A stretch of 64,000 bases of DNA from Acidimicrobiales bacterium (lineage in GTDB: Bacteria > Actinomycetota > Acidimicrobiia > Acidimicrobiales > JAVJTC01), in the NCBI GenBank assembly GCA_040219085.1, contig JAVJTC010000027.1:1-64000 (forward strand), in the 5' to 3' direction. Made by a program: the position numbers and the translations under genes. The notes below the pieces were generated by a model. That model was not told where the DNA came from. It saw only the letters and a list, made by a program, of their open reading frames with translations, and made no database searches. Shown in pieces: positions 40,555-49,051 of the stretch (its first letter is position 1; every line of letters starts with the position of its first letter).

Positions 40555-41400
40555 TCACCAGGATCGGGCCTCGGGGGGAGGAGCCGACGGGTCGGGCCTC
40601 GCCGATCCGAGGTCGTGTCGCCAGGTCACCTCGGGTTCCCCACCGCGGAGTTCGCTGAGAGTCAGGGCGCCATCGGTCGTCGCGGTGAGAAGGCGGCCGT
40701 CGTGGGCCCAGTCGGCCCACTGCGCCTCGTGCAGCGACGTGACTCCACGCGCCGTCACGAGGTCGTACCGCAGTGCCGACGGGTCGTGGGGCCCCGTACG
40801 GAAAGCCGCGTAGACGCCCGTCACACGTAGCTGTTCGTCGGCTCCCGGGCGCCGACGGACCATCGTCACCGGGCGCTGTTCGTCCCACGGTCCGCCATCG
40901 GCCCGCGGCGGGGTGTCCGGGGCCTCTGTCCATCCGTGGTGGCGCTCGACCGCGAACTGAATCGGCGCGTGGAGCCGGATGCCGAGGCGAGCGACGAGCG
41001 GGACCGATCCCACGTCGGGTTGGCCGAGCTCGCATGTCCCCTGCGAATGCGCATCGAACCGGGCTCCGCGCGTGTAGGTCGTTCCCGCGCCCCAGGCGGC
41101 GAGGGCGTGCAGCCACGGCAGTCGTGAGATGGCGGAGTAGATCTCGCCGGCGGCCCAGTCGGCGCCGGGCTTCTGGGCGGTGTAGAGGAACCAACGCCCG
41201 TCAGGGGAGAGGTCGCTGCGCTGTGGGAACAGTCGGCCGTGGAACCAGGCGCCTGCCTCGTAGTGGGCCCCGTCGACGTCCCATCGGCCGACCCTGACCC
41301 AATCCGAAGGGCCGCGGGCGATCACGGCCACGACGGGTCGGCGCTCGGCGACGATGCAGTAGATCCTCGGGGTGTACGCCGGCGGCTCGGACACCGTCAT
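40555..41400 (-). CDS. Hypothetical protein (possible beta-propeller)
   Basis: A 281-residue protein without a recognised family. It has repeated beta-rich segments with aromatic residues, such as V-V-A-V-I-A-R-G-P-S-D-W-V-R-V-G-R-W, LFPQRSDLSPDGRWFLYTAQ and W-A-D-W-A-H-D-G-R-L-L-T-A-T-T, which recall WD/TolB-like blades. It overlaps the stop of the upstream spermidine-synthase-like gene (ATGA). No signal peptide is visible. A role in the same complex is possible. Confidence 0.55.
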   Translation of the reverse strand: MTVSEPPAYTPRIYCIVAERRPVVAVIARGPSDWVRVGRWDVDGAHYEAGAWFHGRLFPQRSDLSPDGRWFLYTAQKPGADWAAGEIYSAISRLPWLHALAAWGAGTTYTRGARFDAHSQGTCELGQPDVGSVPLVARLGIRLHAPIQFAVERHHGWTEAPDTPPRADGGPWDEQRPVTMVRRRPGADEQLRVTGVYAAFRTGPHDPSALRYDLVTARGVTSLHEAQWADWAHDGRLLTATTDGALTLSELRGGEPEVTWRHDLGSARPDPSAPPPEARSW

Positions 41401-42821
41401 CGTATGAGCCTGTCCACGGGGGCGTAGTCGTCGGTCAGGTGCCCGGCGCCGTCGACGAGCGCATCGAGTTCGCCACCGCGTACCACGACGCCGTCGGAGG
41501 CGACCACGGTGAGGCCGGTGAGGTCGCGGTCGCTGGCGACGAGGACCAGGTTCGCGACGGAGGGCCCCGGGATGCCATCGGCCGGGACGATCGCGGCGGT
41601 GTTCGGGAAGACCTCGGTGAGGGTGGCGAGCTCGGCACGCGCGAACAGCGACGGCCCGCCGTCGATGACGTTCATCGCGTACGCACCGCCGGGGCGCAGC
41701 ACACGGTCGACCTCCGCCATGAACTCCCTCGTCGTGAGGTGCCATGGGACGCTGCGCCCTCCGAAGGCGTCACCGATCACGATGTCGAACGCGTCCGTCG
41801 GGAGGTCCTCTATCGACAGTCGGGCGTCACCGGTGATCACCGAGAGGGACGGACCCGTCACGAGGCCGAGATGGTCGCGTGCGATGTCGACGAGCTCGGG
41901 GTCTATCTCGAGGACGGTGCTCGTCGAGCCGGGACGGACCGCCCCGAGGTAGCGGGGGAAGGTGAACCCACCGCCGCCGACGTGCAACGCGTCCAGAGGT
42001 CCCGGCGGGAGAGCATCGGCAACCTGCGCGAAGAGCCGCACGTACCGGAACTCGAGGCGTGTGGGATCGGTGAGATCGACGTGGGAGTGCCGCAGGTTGT
42101 CCAGAACCAGTATCCGCGAGTCGGGATCGGCGTCGTCGACCTCGATCCGTGCGCAGTAGTAACGGGTCTCGAACTCGCACGGAAGAGACGTCGTCGCAGT
42201 GAGCGCCAGGAGGCCGCCGAGCACGATGACGGGCAGTGGTGTCACGAGGGCCCGACGGCCGACCATGGCCAGAGCCATCAGAACGAGGATCGCGCCGGCG
42301 CCGATGATGGTGGGCCGGCTTGGCACGTAGGCGATCAGGACGAAACCGGTGAGGAAGGTTCCCGCGAGCGCACCCGCCGTCCCCGAGGCCGAAAGGCCCC
42401 CGACGACCGACCCCGTCTCGTCGAGGTCGCCCAGCCGTACCTTCGCCACCATCGGCGACACCGCCGAGAGCACGGTCGCGGGCGCCAGGAACGCCGCGAC
42501 CGTCAGGCCGACGATGGCAGCGGGACCCTCTCCGACGCGCGGGCCGAGGGCTGTGACGATCGGTAGCGAAAGCCAGATCAGGCCGCCGCCGACGGCGAGT
42601 AACACGGGGAGCACCGGGCGCGGGTCGACGACGTCGGCGAGACGACCACCGAGGGCGCTACCGATTGCGATCCCGGCCAGGATGGTTCCGATGATGCCGG
42701 TGAAGGTCTCGAGGGAGACGCCGACGTAAGGGGCCATCAACCGTCCGGCGAGGATCTCCGTTACGAGGACGATCGCCGAGGTGATGAATACGAGGGCGGA
42801 CGCGCTTCGGTGGGTCACCAT
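41397..42821 (-). CDS. Membrane protein with spermidine synthase-like C-terminal domain
   Basis: A 474-residue protein. About seven transmembrane helices fill residues 8-205 (the first SALVFITSAIVLVTEILAGR, with E22 and A-P-Y-V-G-V-S-L-E), a region seen in fused spermidine synthase proteins. The C-terminal domain holds D-A-L-H-V-G-G-G-G-F-T-F-P, V-L-E-I-D-P-E-L-V, D-I-V-I-G-D-A-F-G and H-L-T-T-R-E-F-M, an aminopropyltransferase-like Rossmann fold. The active-site D-x-x-D of true spermidine synthases is replaced by D-A-F-G, so the substrate may differ. Coupled to the next gene. Confidence 0.8.
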   Translation of the reverse strand: MVTHRSASALVFITSAIVLVTEILAGRLMAPYVGVSLETFTGIIGTILAGIAIGSALGGRLADVVDPRPVLPVLLAVGGGLIWLSLPIVTALGPRVGEGPAAIVGLTVAAFLAPATVLSAVSPMVAKVRLGDLDETGSVVGGLSASGTAGALAGTFLTGFVLIAYVPSRPTIIGAGAILVLMALAMVGRRALVTPLPVIVLGGLLALTATTSLPCEFETRYYCARIEVDDADPDSRILVLDNLRHSHVDLTDPTRLEFRYVRLFAQVADALPPGPLDALHVGGGGFTFPRYLGAVRPGSTSTVLEIDPELVDIARDHLGLVTGPSLSVITGDARLSIEDLPTDAFDIVIGDAFGGRSVPWHLTTREFMAEVDRVLRPGGAYAMNVIDGGPSLFARAELATLTEVFPNTAAIVPADGIPGPSVANLVLVASDRDLTGLTVVASDGVVVRGGELDALVDGAGHLTDDYAPVDRLIR

Positions 42822-42856
42822 TCCATGATCCCAGAAGCGTGCGCGGCGCCGGCACC

Positions 42857-43855
42857 CTAGGGCGCGAAAGTCGCCAGCAGGTCGACCGTCGCCCGGTCGA
42901 CCGGTCTCAGCTCCGACGAGGCGTGGGCGAGCGCCGCAGCCAGGGCCGAAGGAGCGAGGTCATCGCGGGCCCAGGCTCGCCGGGCATAGTCGCCGATGTC
43001 GGTGAAGGCCGTCTCGTCATCGATCGATACCGCGATGGCGGCCGTGACGACCAGGGTCATGAGCGTCGATTGGGCCAGCGGGCCGCGATGGAGCGGGAAC
43101 AGGTCGTCGTCAGGGCCGAGCCCTGCTGCCTCCATGGCATCGGCGACAATGCCCGGCGCGACGGCGCTCACCGCACGGTACGGCTCCATCGCGGGGGTCG
43201 TGGCCAGCGGTGGGGGACCCTCGTCACGCCATCGTGAGAGGACCTCGTCAGCGCCGTGATGGTCGCGAGCCCACCCGTCGGCACCGATCAACGCGGCCCG
43301 TTCGGCACTCACGGCCGCCCCGCCGACGAGCGTGGGCAGCCCCAGCTGGTGCGCCGCCGCGATCGACCTCACGGCACCCCCGAGGTTCTCGACTTGGGAG
43401 CAACTCAGCGCGATCGCCGTCCCTGGTGCTTCTGCGGCCATCGCGGCGAGCGACGATGCCGGCACCGACGCCCCCACGAGCGTCACGCGCCACCGCCGCG
43501 TACGAAGCAGTTCGGCGAGCATCCTGGGCGCGAGCGCATGCCAGTCACCCTCGGCGCAGGCGGCGATCACGTGGCCGCGGTCGCTGGGATAGTTGGCGCG
43601 TGCGAAGAGAGCTCCCAGAGCGGACTCGGTGATGGCGGTCGCAGCGTGTTCTTCTGCGACGCTGAGGCGTCCGTCGAGCCAGGCCTCACCGATCGCGCGC
43701 TGCGTCGGAATCAGCACCTCGTGGATGATGTCGCCGGGCGCAAACCCCGTCTCGAGCAGGCGGATGACGTGGGCCACGGCGGCCCGATGGTCGCGCGCCT
43801 CGATGAGTCGGAGATACGTCTGCGCTGCGTCGCGGTCGACCAGGTGCGCAGTCAC
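42857..43855 (-). CDS. B12-binding photoreceptor-like protein (split CarH/LitR C-terminal half)
   Basis: A 332-residue protein. The helical cap carries GEAWLDGRLSVAEEHAATAI: W-x9-E-H is the light-sensing motif of CarH-type adenosylcobalamin photoreceptors. The Rossmann B12-binding domain follows, with D-W-H-A-L-A-P-R-M at the lower-axial-ligand position, V-G-A-S-V-P-A-S-S-L and L-V-G-G-A-A-V-S-A-E. Residues after 200 form an extra helical domain. GTG 43855 overlaps the MerR gene stop by 4 nt. CarH normally has MerR fused to this half; here the two are separate but coupled genes. The role, light or cobalamin sensing, is inferred. Confidence 0.8.
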   Translation of the reverse strand: MTAHLVDRDAAQTYLRLIEARDHRAAVAHVIRLLETGFAPGDIIHEVLIPTQRAIGEAWLDGRLSVAEEHAATAITESALGALFARANYPSDRGHVIAACAEGDWHALAPRMLAELLRTRRWRVTLVGASVPASSLAAMAAEAPGTAIALSCSQVENLGGAVRSIAAAHQLGLPTLVGGAAVSAERAALIGADGWARDHHGADEVLSRWRDEGPPPLATTPAMEPYRAVSAVAPGIVADAMEAAGLGPDDDLFPLHRGPLAQSTLMTLVVTAAIAVSIDDETAFTDIGDYARRAWARDDLAPSALAAALAHASSELRPVDRATVDLLATFAP

Positions 43856-44481
43856 GGGTCCTCTCCGGCACCGCCATCGGGCCAGCCGCCGCAAGCGAGT
43901 AGGTCGACCATGCGCCGGGCGTGGACGACAAGATTCGGTAGCACCCGCTCGAGGCGCATCCGGGCGATGCTCAGAACGGGCGTCGCTGCGACGATCGGAT
44001 CGGCCGTTCCGAGCGACAGGTCCACGGGGATCTGTTCGCTCCGCCCCTCTTCGGGAGACTCCAGGACCGCTCCCAGGGCCTCGGCTGTGTCGGCCAGAGC
44101 CCTCGCGACATCGCCCGGGGTCCGGGCCCTCAGTATGGCCTCGAGGCAGCGGTTGACGATGGCGAGGGCCACGGGGTCCGTGACCATGCCGTCGCCGTCG
44201 CGGCGGGATCGATTTTCGGCTGTCAGCCGACGCGCTGCTTCGGCCGGAGTGAGTCCGCCGTCCACGAGTGCGCGGAGTGTGAGCAGCATCTCGACCTCGC
44301 CGTGATCGTACCGGCGACGTCCGCCCGGGGTCCTCGTCGGCGCGGGGACGCCGTAGCGACGCTCCCAGGCCCGGATCAGGTCAGGCGTCATCCCCACCCG
44401 GGTCGCTACCTCTCCGATGCGCAGCGACAGACCGCGGCTCTCATCCCCCTGGGGTCGCTCGCGATCCGCGCCTTGCGCCAT
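43852..44481 (-). CDS. MerR-family regulator (DNA-binding half of a split CarH/LitR)
   Basis: A 209-residue regulator. The HTH_MerR domain is LRIGEVATRVGMTPDLIRAW then E-R-R-Y-G-V-P-A-P-T-R-T-P-G-G-R-R-R-Y, the recognition helix and wing, followed by a helical region. ATG 44481 is supported by TAGGGT 6 nt upstream. It is coupled to the B12-binding gene and divergent from the EAL protein gene. In CarH-type systems the dark-state tetramer represses; by analogy this pair would repress its own or the divergent promoter until light hits the cofactor. Confidence 0.85.
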   Translation of the reverse strand: MAQGADRERPQGDESRGLSLRIGEVATRVGMTPDLIRAWERRYGVPAPTRTPGGRRRYDHGEVEMLLTLRALVDGGLTPAEAARRLTAENRSRRDGDGMVTDPVALAIVNRCLEAILRARTPGDVARALADTAEALGAVLESPEEGRSEQIPVDLSLGTADPIVAATPVLSIARMRLERVLPNLVVHARRMVDLLACGGWPDGGAGEDP

Positions 44482-44629
44482 GCCCCCACCCTAGGGGGTC
44501 CCGGTCCCTCGAGCCCGGCCCGCGCTGCGACCGCCACCGACAGTGGGGATTCGGGCTCCGGTCCAGCGCACCTGTTCGGAGCTTCTGGCTTCCTGGACAC
44601 GATGTTCAGGTCCCCTCGAGCCGAAGGGG

Positions 44630-44635
44630 TACCAT
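44630..44635 (+). promoter_or_regulatory. -10 box of the EAL-protein gene
   Basis: TACCAT, with GTG 44644 eight nt after it. The direct repeat GGTCCCTCGAGCC (44503-44515) recurs as GGTCCCCTCGAGCC (44609-44622), spanning the divergent region, and may be a regulator site. Confidence 0.55.
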
Positions 44636-44643
44636 CTCCTGCC

Positions 44644-46734
44644 GTGGGGGACCTGGCGGACCTGGCGACCGACACCGCGGTGCGAGTCCTTCTCGTGGAG
44701 GACAGCCCCGGTGATGCGAGTCTCATTGTCGTCGCGCTCGAGCAGGGCGACTTCGAGGTGGTGCACGTCGAGACCCTCGCTCTCGCGCTGAGCCGCCTCG
44801 ACAGTGACGACTCGTTCGGGTGCGTACTGGTGGACCTGGGCCTTCCCGATGCCTCGGAGCTGGAGGCTGTCGATGCCCTGCTCACCCGGTATCCCGGACT
44901 TCCCATCGTCGCCATCACCGGGAACACCGACGCGGAACTGGGCCTCGCGGCCATGCGCAATGGCGCGCAGGACTATCTCACCAAACACGAGATCGACGAC
45001 GCCACGCTCTCGAGGGCGATGCGCTACGCGATCGAACGTCAGAACGTTCGTGGTCAGATCCGCGACGTCGAGGCACGCTTCCGGGTGATCGTGGAGAACG
45101 TATCGGACGTATTCCTCGTGATCGCCCCGGCCGGCACCCTCGACTATGTCAATCCGGCTGTGCGGACGGTGTCGGGTCTCGACCCGTCCGCCCTCCACGG
45201 CACGAGCCTCTTCGCGCACGTGCCCATTCGTCAACACGAGAGCCTTGCCGGAGCTCTAGCCGCCGCTGTGGCTTCTGAAGGTGCCGTGGTGAGCTTCTCG
45301 CTGAGACGTGAGGACGGCGGTTGGTGCGTTCTCGAAGGCTCGGCGAGGGCGATGCGGTGGGGTGCCGAGGACCGCGTCGTCGTCGTAGCCCGCGACGTCA
45401 GTGACAGGCAGCGCCTCGAAGCCGAGTTGGCGGAACGGCGTATCTACGACCCCCTCACGGGGCTGCCGAATCAGGCACTGCTCCATGATCGTGTCGCGCA
45501 GGCCGTGAAGAGACGCCAGCGGACCGGCAAGGCCTTCGCTGTGGCCTTCCTCGGTCTGGACGGCTTCGCAGAGCTCAACAGCGCCTACGGCCACGAGGTC
45601 GGCGATCAGGTTCTGGTGGCCGTCGCGCGCCGTCTCGAAAGTGCTCTGCGGGACACCGACATCGTGGTGCGTTACGCGGGAGACCAGTTCTGTGTGGTCT
45701 TCGAGCCCCTCGAGCACAGCCTCGAGGCTGTCGCACGGGCCGATGCGCTGCTCGCAGAGCTGGGGCGGCCCATGGACGTGGATGACCATTCCCTCTACCT
45801 CCGGGCGAGCGTGGGTCTCGCCGTGGTCGCGGACGGCCTCGACGACCACCACGGGCTGCTGCAGGCAGCGGATTCGGCGCTGAGCCGGGCGAAGGCCGAC
45901 GGGGGCAGCCGCGTCTTCACGTGGCACGACTCGCTGCACGCCCGTGCCCGTGAGCGCACCGAACTCGGCGCCGCGCTGCGCGACGCCGTGGACCGCGGTC
46001 TGATCGAAGTGGCTTTCCAACCGATCGTGGAGCTGCGCACGGGTCAGATCTGCGGCGCGGAGGCCCTTGCGCGGTGGAGCTGCACCCCCGGCACCCACGT
46101 TGCGCCCGACGTGTTCGTCACCCTGGCCGAGGAGATCGGACTCGCCCGCCAACTCGACGATGGTGTACTCGCGCTCGGCCTCGCGCAGCTGGCCCGGTGG
46201 CGGACCGACGGTCTTGTTGCAGCTTCGTTCCAGCTCTCGGTGAATCGTTCACCTGCGCACATGGCCGACCAGGATGTCGCGGCGGACGTGCGCCGCGCGC
46301 TGGAGAAGGCCAGCGTCCCGGCCGACTGCCTCGCCATCGAGTTGACCGAGACCGCACTGGCCCGGGATATCGAGGCCGTGTCACAGCGTGTCCGGGATCT
46401 CGACGAGCTGGGCGTGAACGTCGCGATCGACGACTTCGGCACCGGGTACTCGTCCCTCGCGTACCTGCGGACACTGCCGATCGACGCGTTGAAGATCGAT
46501 CGCGTCTTCGTCGCCGGGCTCGGTCGCGACCGTCGCGATTCAGCGATCGTCTCGACGGTCGTCTCGCTCGGAGTCGCCCTCGGCTGTGATGTCGTGGCCG
46601 AGGGGGTCGAGGAGACCCGCCAGTTGGATCAACTGCGTGCGCTGGGGGCCACCAGGGCTCAGGGCTATCTGATCAGCGAGCCGCTCGGAGCGGCCGAGTT
46701 CGCGGACCTGATGACCTCCGGGCGCACCTGGTAG
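44644..46734 (+). CDS. Receiver-PAS-GGDEF-EAL protein (c-di-GMP phosphodiesterase)
   Basis: A 696-residue protein. Receiver (residues 15-135): V-L-L-V-E-D-S-P-G-D and phospho-acceptor Asp in C-V-L-V-D-L-G-L-P-D. PAS (145-265): R-F-R-V-I-V-E-N-V-S-D-V-F. GGDEF (270-430): Y-D-P-L-T-G-L-P-N then RYAGDQFCVVFE, where A-G-D-Q-F replaces G-G-D-E-F, so cyclase activity is doubtful. EAL (445-690): A-E-A-L-A-R-W, I-E-L-T-E-T-A-L, I-D-D-F-G-T-G-Y-S-S, L-K-I-D-R-V-F and V-A-E-G-V-E-E, a complete set of metal ligands, so hydrolysis of c-di-GMP is expected. GTG 44644 follows the -10 box. Confidence 0.9.
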   Translation: MGDLADLATDTAVRVLLVEDSPGDASLIVVALEQGDFEVVHVETLALALSRLDSDDSFGCVLVDLGLPDASELEAVDALLTRYPGLPIVAITGNTDAELGLAAMRNGAQDYLTKHEIDDATLSRAMRYAIERQNVRGQIRDVEARFRVIVENVSDVFLVIAPAGTLDYVNPAVRTVSGLDPSALHGTSLFAHVPIRQHESLAGALAAAVASEGAVVSFSLRREDGGWCVLEGSARAMRWGAEDRVVVVARDVSDRQRLEAELAERRIYDPLTGLPNQALLHDRVAQAVKRRQRTGKAFAVAFLGLDGFAELNSAYGHEVGDQVLVAVARRLESALRDTDIVVRYAGDQFCVVFEPLEHSLEAVARADALLAELGRPMDVDDHSLYLRASVGLAVVADGLDDHHGLLQAADSALSRAKADGGSRVFTWHDSLHARARERTELGAALRDAVDRGLIEVAFQPIVELRTGQICGAEALARWSCTPGTHVAPDVFVTLAEEIGLARQLDDGVLALGLAQLARWRTDGLVAASFQLSVNRSPAHMADQDVAADVRRALEKASVPADCLAIELTETALARDIEAVSQRVRDLDELGVNVAIDDFGTGYSSLAYLRTLPIDALKIDRVFVAGLGRDRRDSAIVSTVVSLGVALGCDVVAEGVEETRQLDQLRALGATRAQGYLISEPLGAAEFADLMTSGRTW

Positions 46735-46752
46735 GGCTTCGGCCCTGGCGGA

Positions 46753-47094
46753 TCACGATGCGATGCCGGTCACCTCGTCGGTTCTGAAGACGTCGTCGAG
46801 GACCTCGTCGACGATGTCGGCGGCGGAATCGATCATGGTGAACCACACCCAGCCGTCACGACGGGACTCGGCGCGGACCAGGCCGGCGGCGACGAGTTCG
46901 GAGAGGTGACTCGTCAGCGCGGGGAGAGCGGACCCCGTGACGTCATCGAGATCCGCGATGCAGATTTCTCCGTGCGGCGACCGGGCGATCGTGCGCAGCA
47001 GCCGGAGCCGCTGTGGATCCGCGAGGGCTCCGAAGATGCGCGCCGCGACGAGTGCCCGGTTCCCATGGTCCAGTTCGACTGACGCCCGGTTCAC
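46753..47094 (-). CDS. ArsR-family regulator
   Basis: A 113-residue winged helix: F-G-A-L-A-D-P-Q-R-L-R-L-L-R-T-I, CIADLDDVTGSALPALTSHL then S-E-L-V-A-A-G-L-V-R-A-E-S-R-R-D-G. Metal sensors of this family have C-V-C in the third helix; here it is C-I-A, with one Cys lost, so arsenic or cadmium sensing is unlikely. GTG 47094 is the probable start. Nothing nearby is an obvious target. An inverted repeat lies upstream at 47153-47177. Confidence 0.8.
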   Translation of the reverse strand: MNRASVELDHGNRALVAARIFGALADPQRLRLLRTIARSPHGEICIADLDDVTGSALPALTSHLSELVAAGLVRAESRRDGWVWFTMIDSAADIVDEVLDDVFRTDEVTGIAS

Positions 47095-47152
47095 TTCACC
47101 GTCTCCCGCCCGACACAGCGTGTCCGTCGTCGGCCGACAGCCGACGCGAAGC

Positions 47153-47177
47153 GGTACCTCCGCTTCTGGAGGTTACC
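47153..47177. promoter_or_regulatory. Inverted repeat upstream of the ArsR-like gene
   Basis: GGTACCTCC faces GGAGGTTACC around GCTTCT, matching except for one unpaired base. It lies between the ArsR gene start (47094) and the 3' end of the transporter (47242). It may be the ArsR operator or the transporter terminator; no T-tract is seen. Confidence 0.4.
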
Positions 47178-47241
47178 GGTGGGCTCGCATTCCGTCCCGG
47201 GCACAAAGTCCCGACACCGGTGCCACGCGTCGGACCCCGGT

Positions 47242-49005
47242 TCAGTTGAGAAGGGTCACGACGGCCGCATTCGTGACGACGACGGCCACCGTGAGGGGGG
47301 AGCCGGCTCGCAGGTAGTCCGAGAAGCGGTACCCGCCGGGTCCGTACACCATGGTGTTGGTCTGATAGCCGATCGGGGTGAGGAACGACATCGACGCGGC
47401 GACGGCGACAGCGCTGGCCATCAGGCGCGGATCGATCCCGGCCGTCGTCGAGATGGCGAGAGCGATGGGCATCAGCACCGCCGCCGCCGCGTTGTTCGTC
47501 ACCACCTCGGTGAGCAGGGTCGTCGCCACCACGACACCGAGGACGACTCCGAAGTCACCCATCGAGTCGAAGGTGTCCACGAATCCCTCGGCGATGCGCT
47601 CCGCGAGACCGCTGACCCCGACGGCCCGACCCAGGCCCAGCGCGGCTCCTATGAGGACCACGACGTCGAGGTCCACGGCCTTCTTGGCCTCGGCGAACGT
47701 GAGGACCCGGGTGGCGACGAGCGCCGCGGCGGCGAGAAGTGCTCCTTCGAGGACGGTCACGACGCCCGCTGCCGCCAGGGCGACGAATCCCGCCAGGGCT
47801 GCTGCCACGATCGGAGCCTGGGCCGTCACCACCGGATCGGCGCCGTCCAGGCGCGCCACGAGGAGGAAGTCGCGTCCCTCCCGCCACCGTTCACGGAAGC
47901 CCGCGCCGGCCATGAGGACGAGCGTGTCGCCGTGCCGGAGGCGTACGTCGCCGAGCTTGGCCTCCACCCTGTGGCCGGCGCGGTGGATCGCGATCACGGC
48001 CGCGTCGTAGCGGCCGCGGAAGCGGGCCTCCCGAAGGGTCGCTCCGGCGACGGGGGATTCGCGGCCCACGACGGCCTCGAAGAACGCGAGTTCGCCGGCG
48101 GGTGCGCTGATGGACCGGGCCGTGGCTGGTGGTCGCAGGCCGGCCATCTGCTGGAGATCGACCACCTGGTCGATGCGGCCGACGAAGCCGAGGCGATCAC
48201 CTCCGACCAGGATCTCGTCCGGGTCGACCGGTCCGAGGACACCGCCGTCGCGGTGGATCTCGACGAGGTAGACGCCGGAGAGGTGCCGCAGACCCGCAGC
48301 GGTGACCGATGTGCCGTCGACGGCACCGCCGGGCACGACCTCCATCTCGAAGGTGAACTCGCGCATGGTCGCCGCGACGTCGTTCGCCGCACCTGTGCGA
48401 TCCGGGATGAGCCGCGCCGAGACGGTGAGCAGGACGGCGAGACCGACGAGCGCAACCGGGCCACCGACCTTGGTGATCTCGAACATCGTGAACCCGTCGC
48501 GTCCCGACTCCTCGAGAAGTCCTGACACGACGAGGTTCGTGGAGGTGCCGAGCAGGGTCAGGGTCCCACCGAGAATGGCCGCATACGACAAGGGCAACAG
48601 AAGCCGCGAGACCGCTTCGCCGTGGCGGCGCGACCAGGCGACGACGTCGGGGATCATCATGGCGACGAGGGGCGTGTTGTTGAAGACGCCCGACGCGAGT
48701 GCCGTGGGCGCGGCGAGTCGGGCCAGACGGGCTCTGTCCCGCCCCGGCCGGCCCAGCACACGCGACACGACCGGTGACAACATGCCGGTCCTTCGTGCGC
48801 CTGCTGCGAGGACGTAGAGGGCGGCGACGGTCAGCGGCGCCGGGTTGGAGAACCCGCTGAAGGCCTCACCTGCGTCCAGGACGTCGGCGAGCAACAGGGT
48901 GATGGTCGCGGCCAGTACGACACCCGACGGCGGGAAACGGCCGACGGCCAGACCCATGAGCGTCCCGATGAGGACGAAGAGTGTGATCCACTCGTCGCCG
49001 CTCAC
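47242..49005 (-). CDS. SLC13/DASS-type transporter with TrkA_C domains
   Basis: A 587-residue membrane transporter with about eleven helices. The N-terminal half has SNPAPLTVAALYVLAAGARR (S-N-P), F-N-N-T-P-L-V-A-M-M-I-P, L-G-G-T-L-T-L-L-G-T-S-T-N-L; the C-terminal half has E-V-V-T-N-N-A-A-A-A-V-L-M-P and L-T-P-I-G-Y-Q-T-N. The repeated N-N/N-T motifs bind Na+ and anion. Residues 205-375 hold two TrkA_C domains (R-H-L-S-G-V-Y-L-V-E-I-H and A-V-I-A-I-H-R-A-G). A dicarboxylate or sulfate substrate is possible. Confidence 0.85.
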   Translation of the reverse strand: MSGDEWITLFVLIGTLMGLAVGRFPPSGVVLAATITLLLADVLDAGEAFSGFSNPAPLTVAALYVLAAGARRTGMLSPVVSRVLGRPGRDRARLARLAAPTALASGVFNNTPLVAMMIPDVVAWSRRHGEAVSRLLLPLSYAAILGGTLTLLGTSTNLVVSGLLEESGRDGFTMFEITKVGGPVALVGLAVLLTVSARLIPDRTGAANDVAATMREFTFEMEVVPGGAVDGTSVTAAGLRHLSGVYLVEIHRDGGVLGPVDPDEILVGGDRLGFVGRIDQVVDLQQMAGLRPPATARSISAPAGELAFFEAVVGRESPVAGATLREARFRGRYDAAVIAIHRAGHRVEAKLGDVRLRHGDTLVLMAGAGFRERWREGRDFLLVARLDGADPVVTAQAPIVAAALAGFVALAAAGVVTVLEGALLAAAALVATRVLTFAEAKKAVDLDVVVLIGAALGLGRAVGVSGLAERIAEGFVDTFDSMGDFGVVLGVVVATTLLTEVVTNNAAAAVLMPIALAISTTAGIDPRLMASAVAVAASMSFLTPIGYQTNTMVYGPGGYRFSDYLRAGSPLTVAVVVTNAAVVTLLN

Positions 49006-49051
49006 CTGTGCCGCCTGCGCCGCGCGCCGTCCACCGGTCGAACCCGGACCA

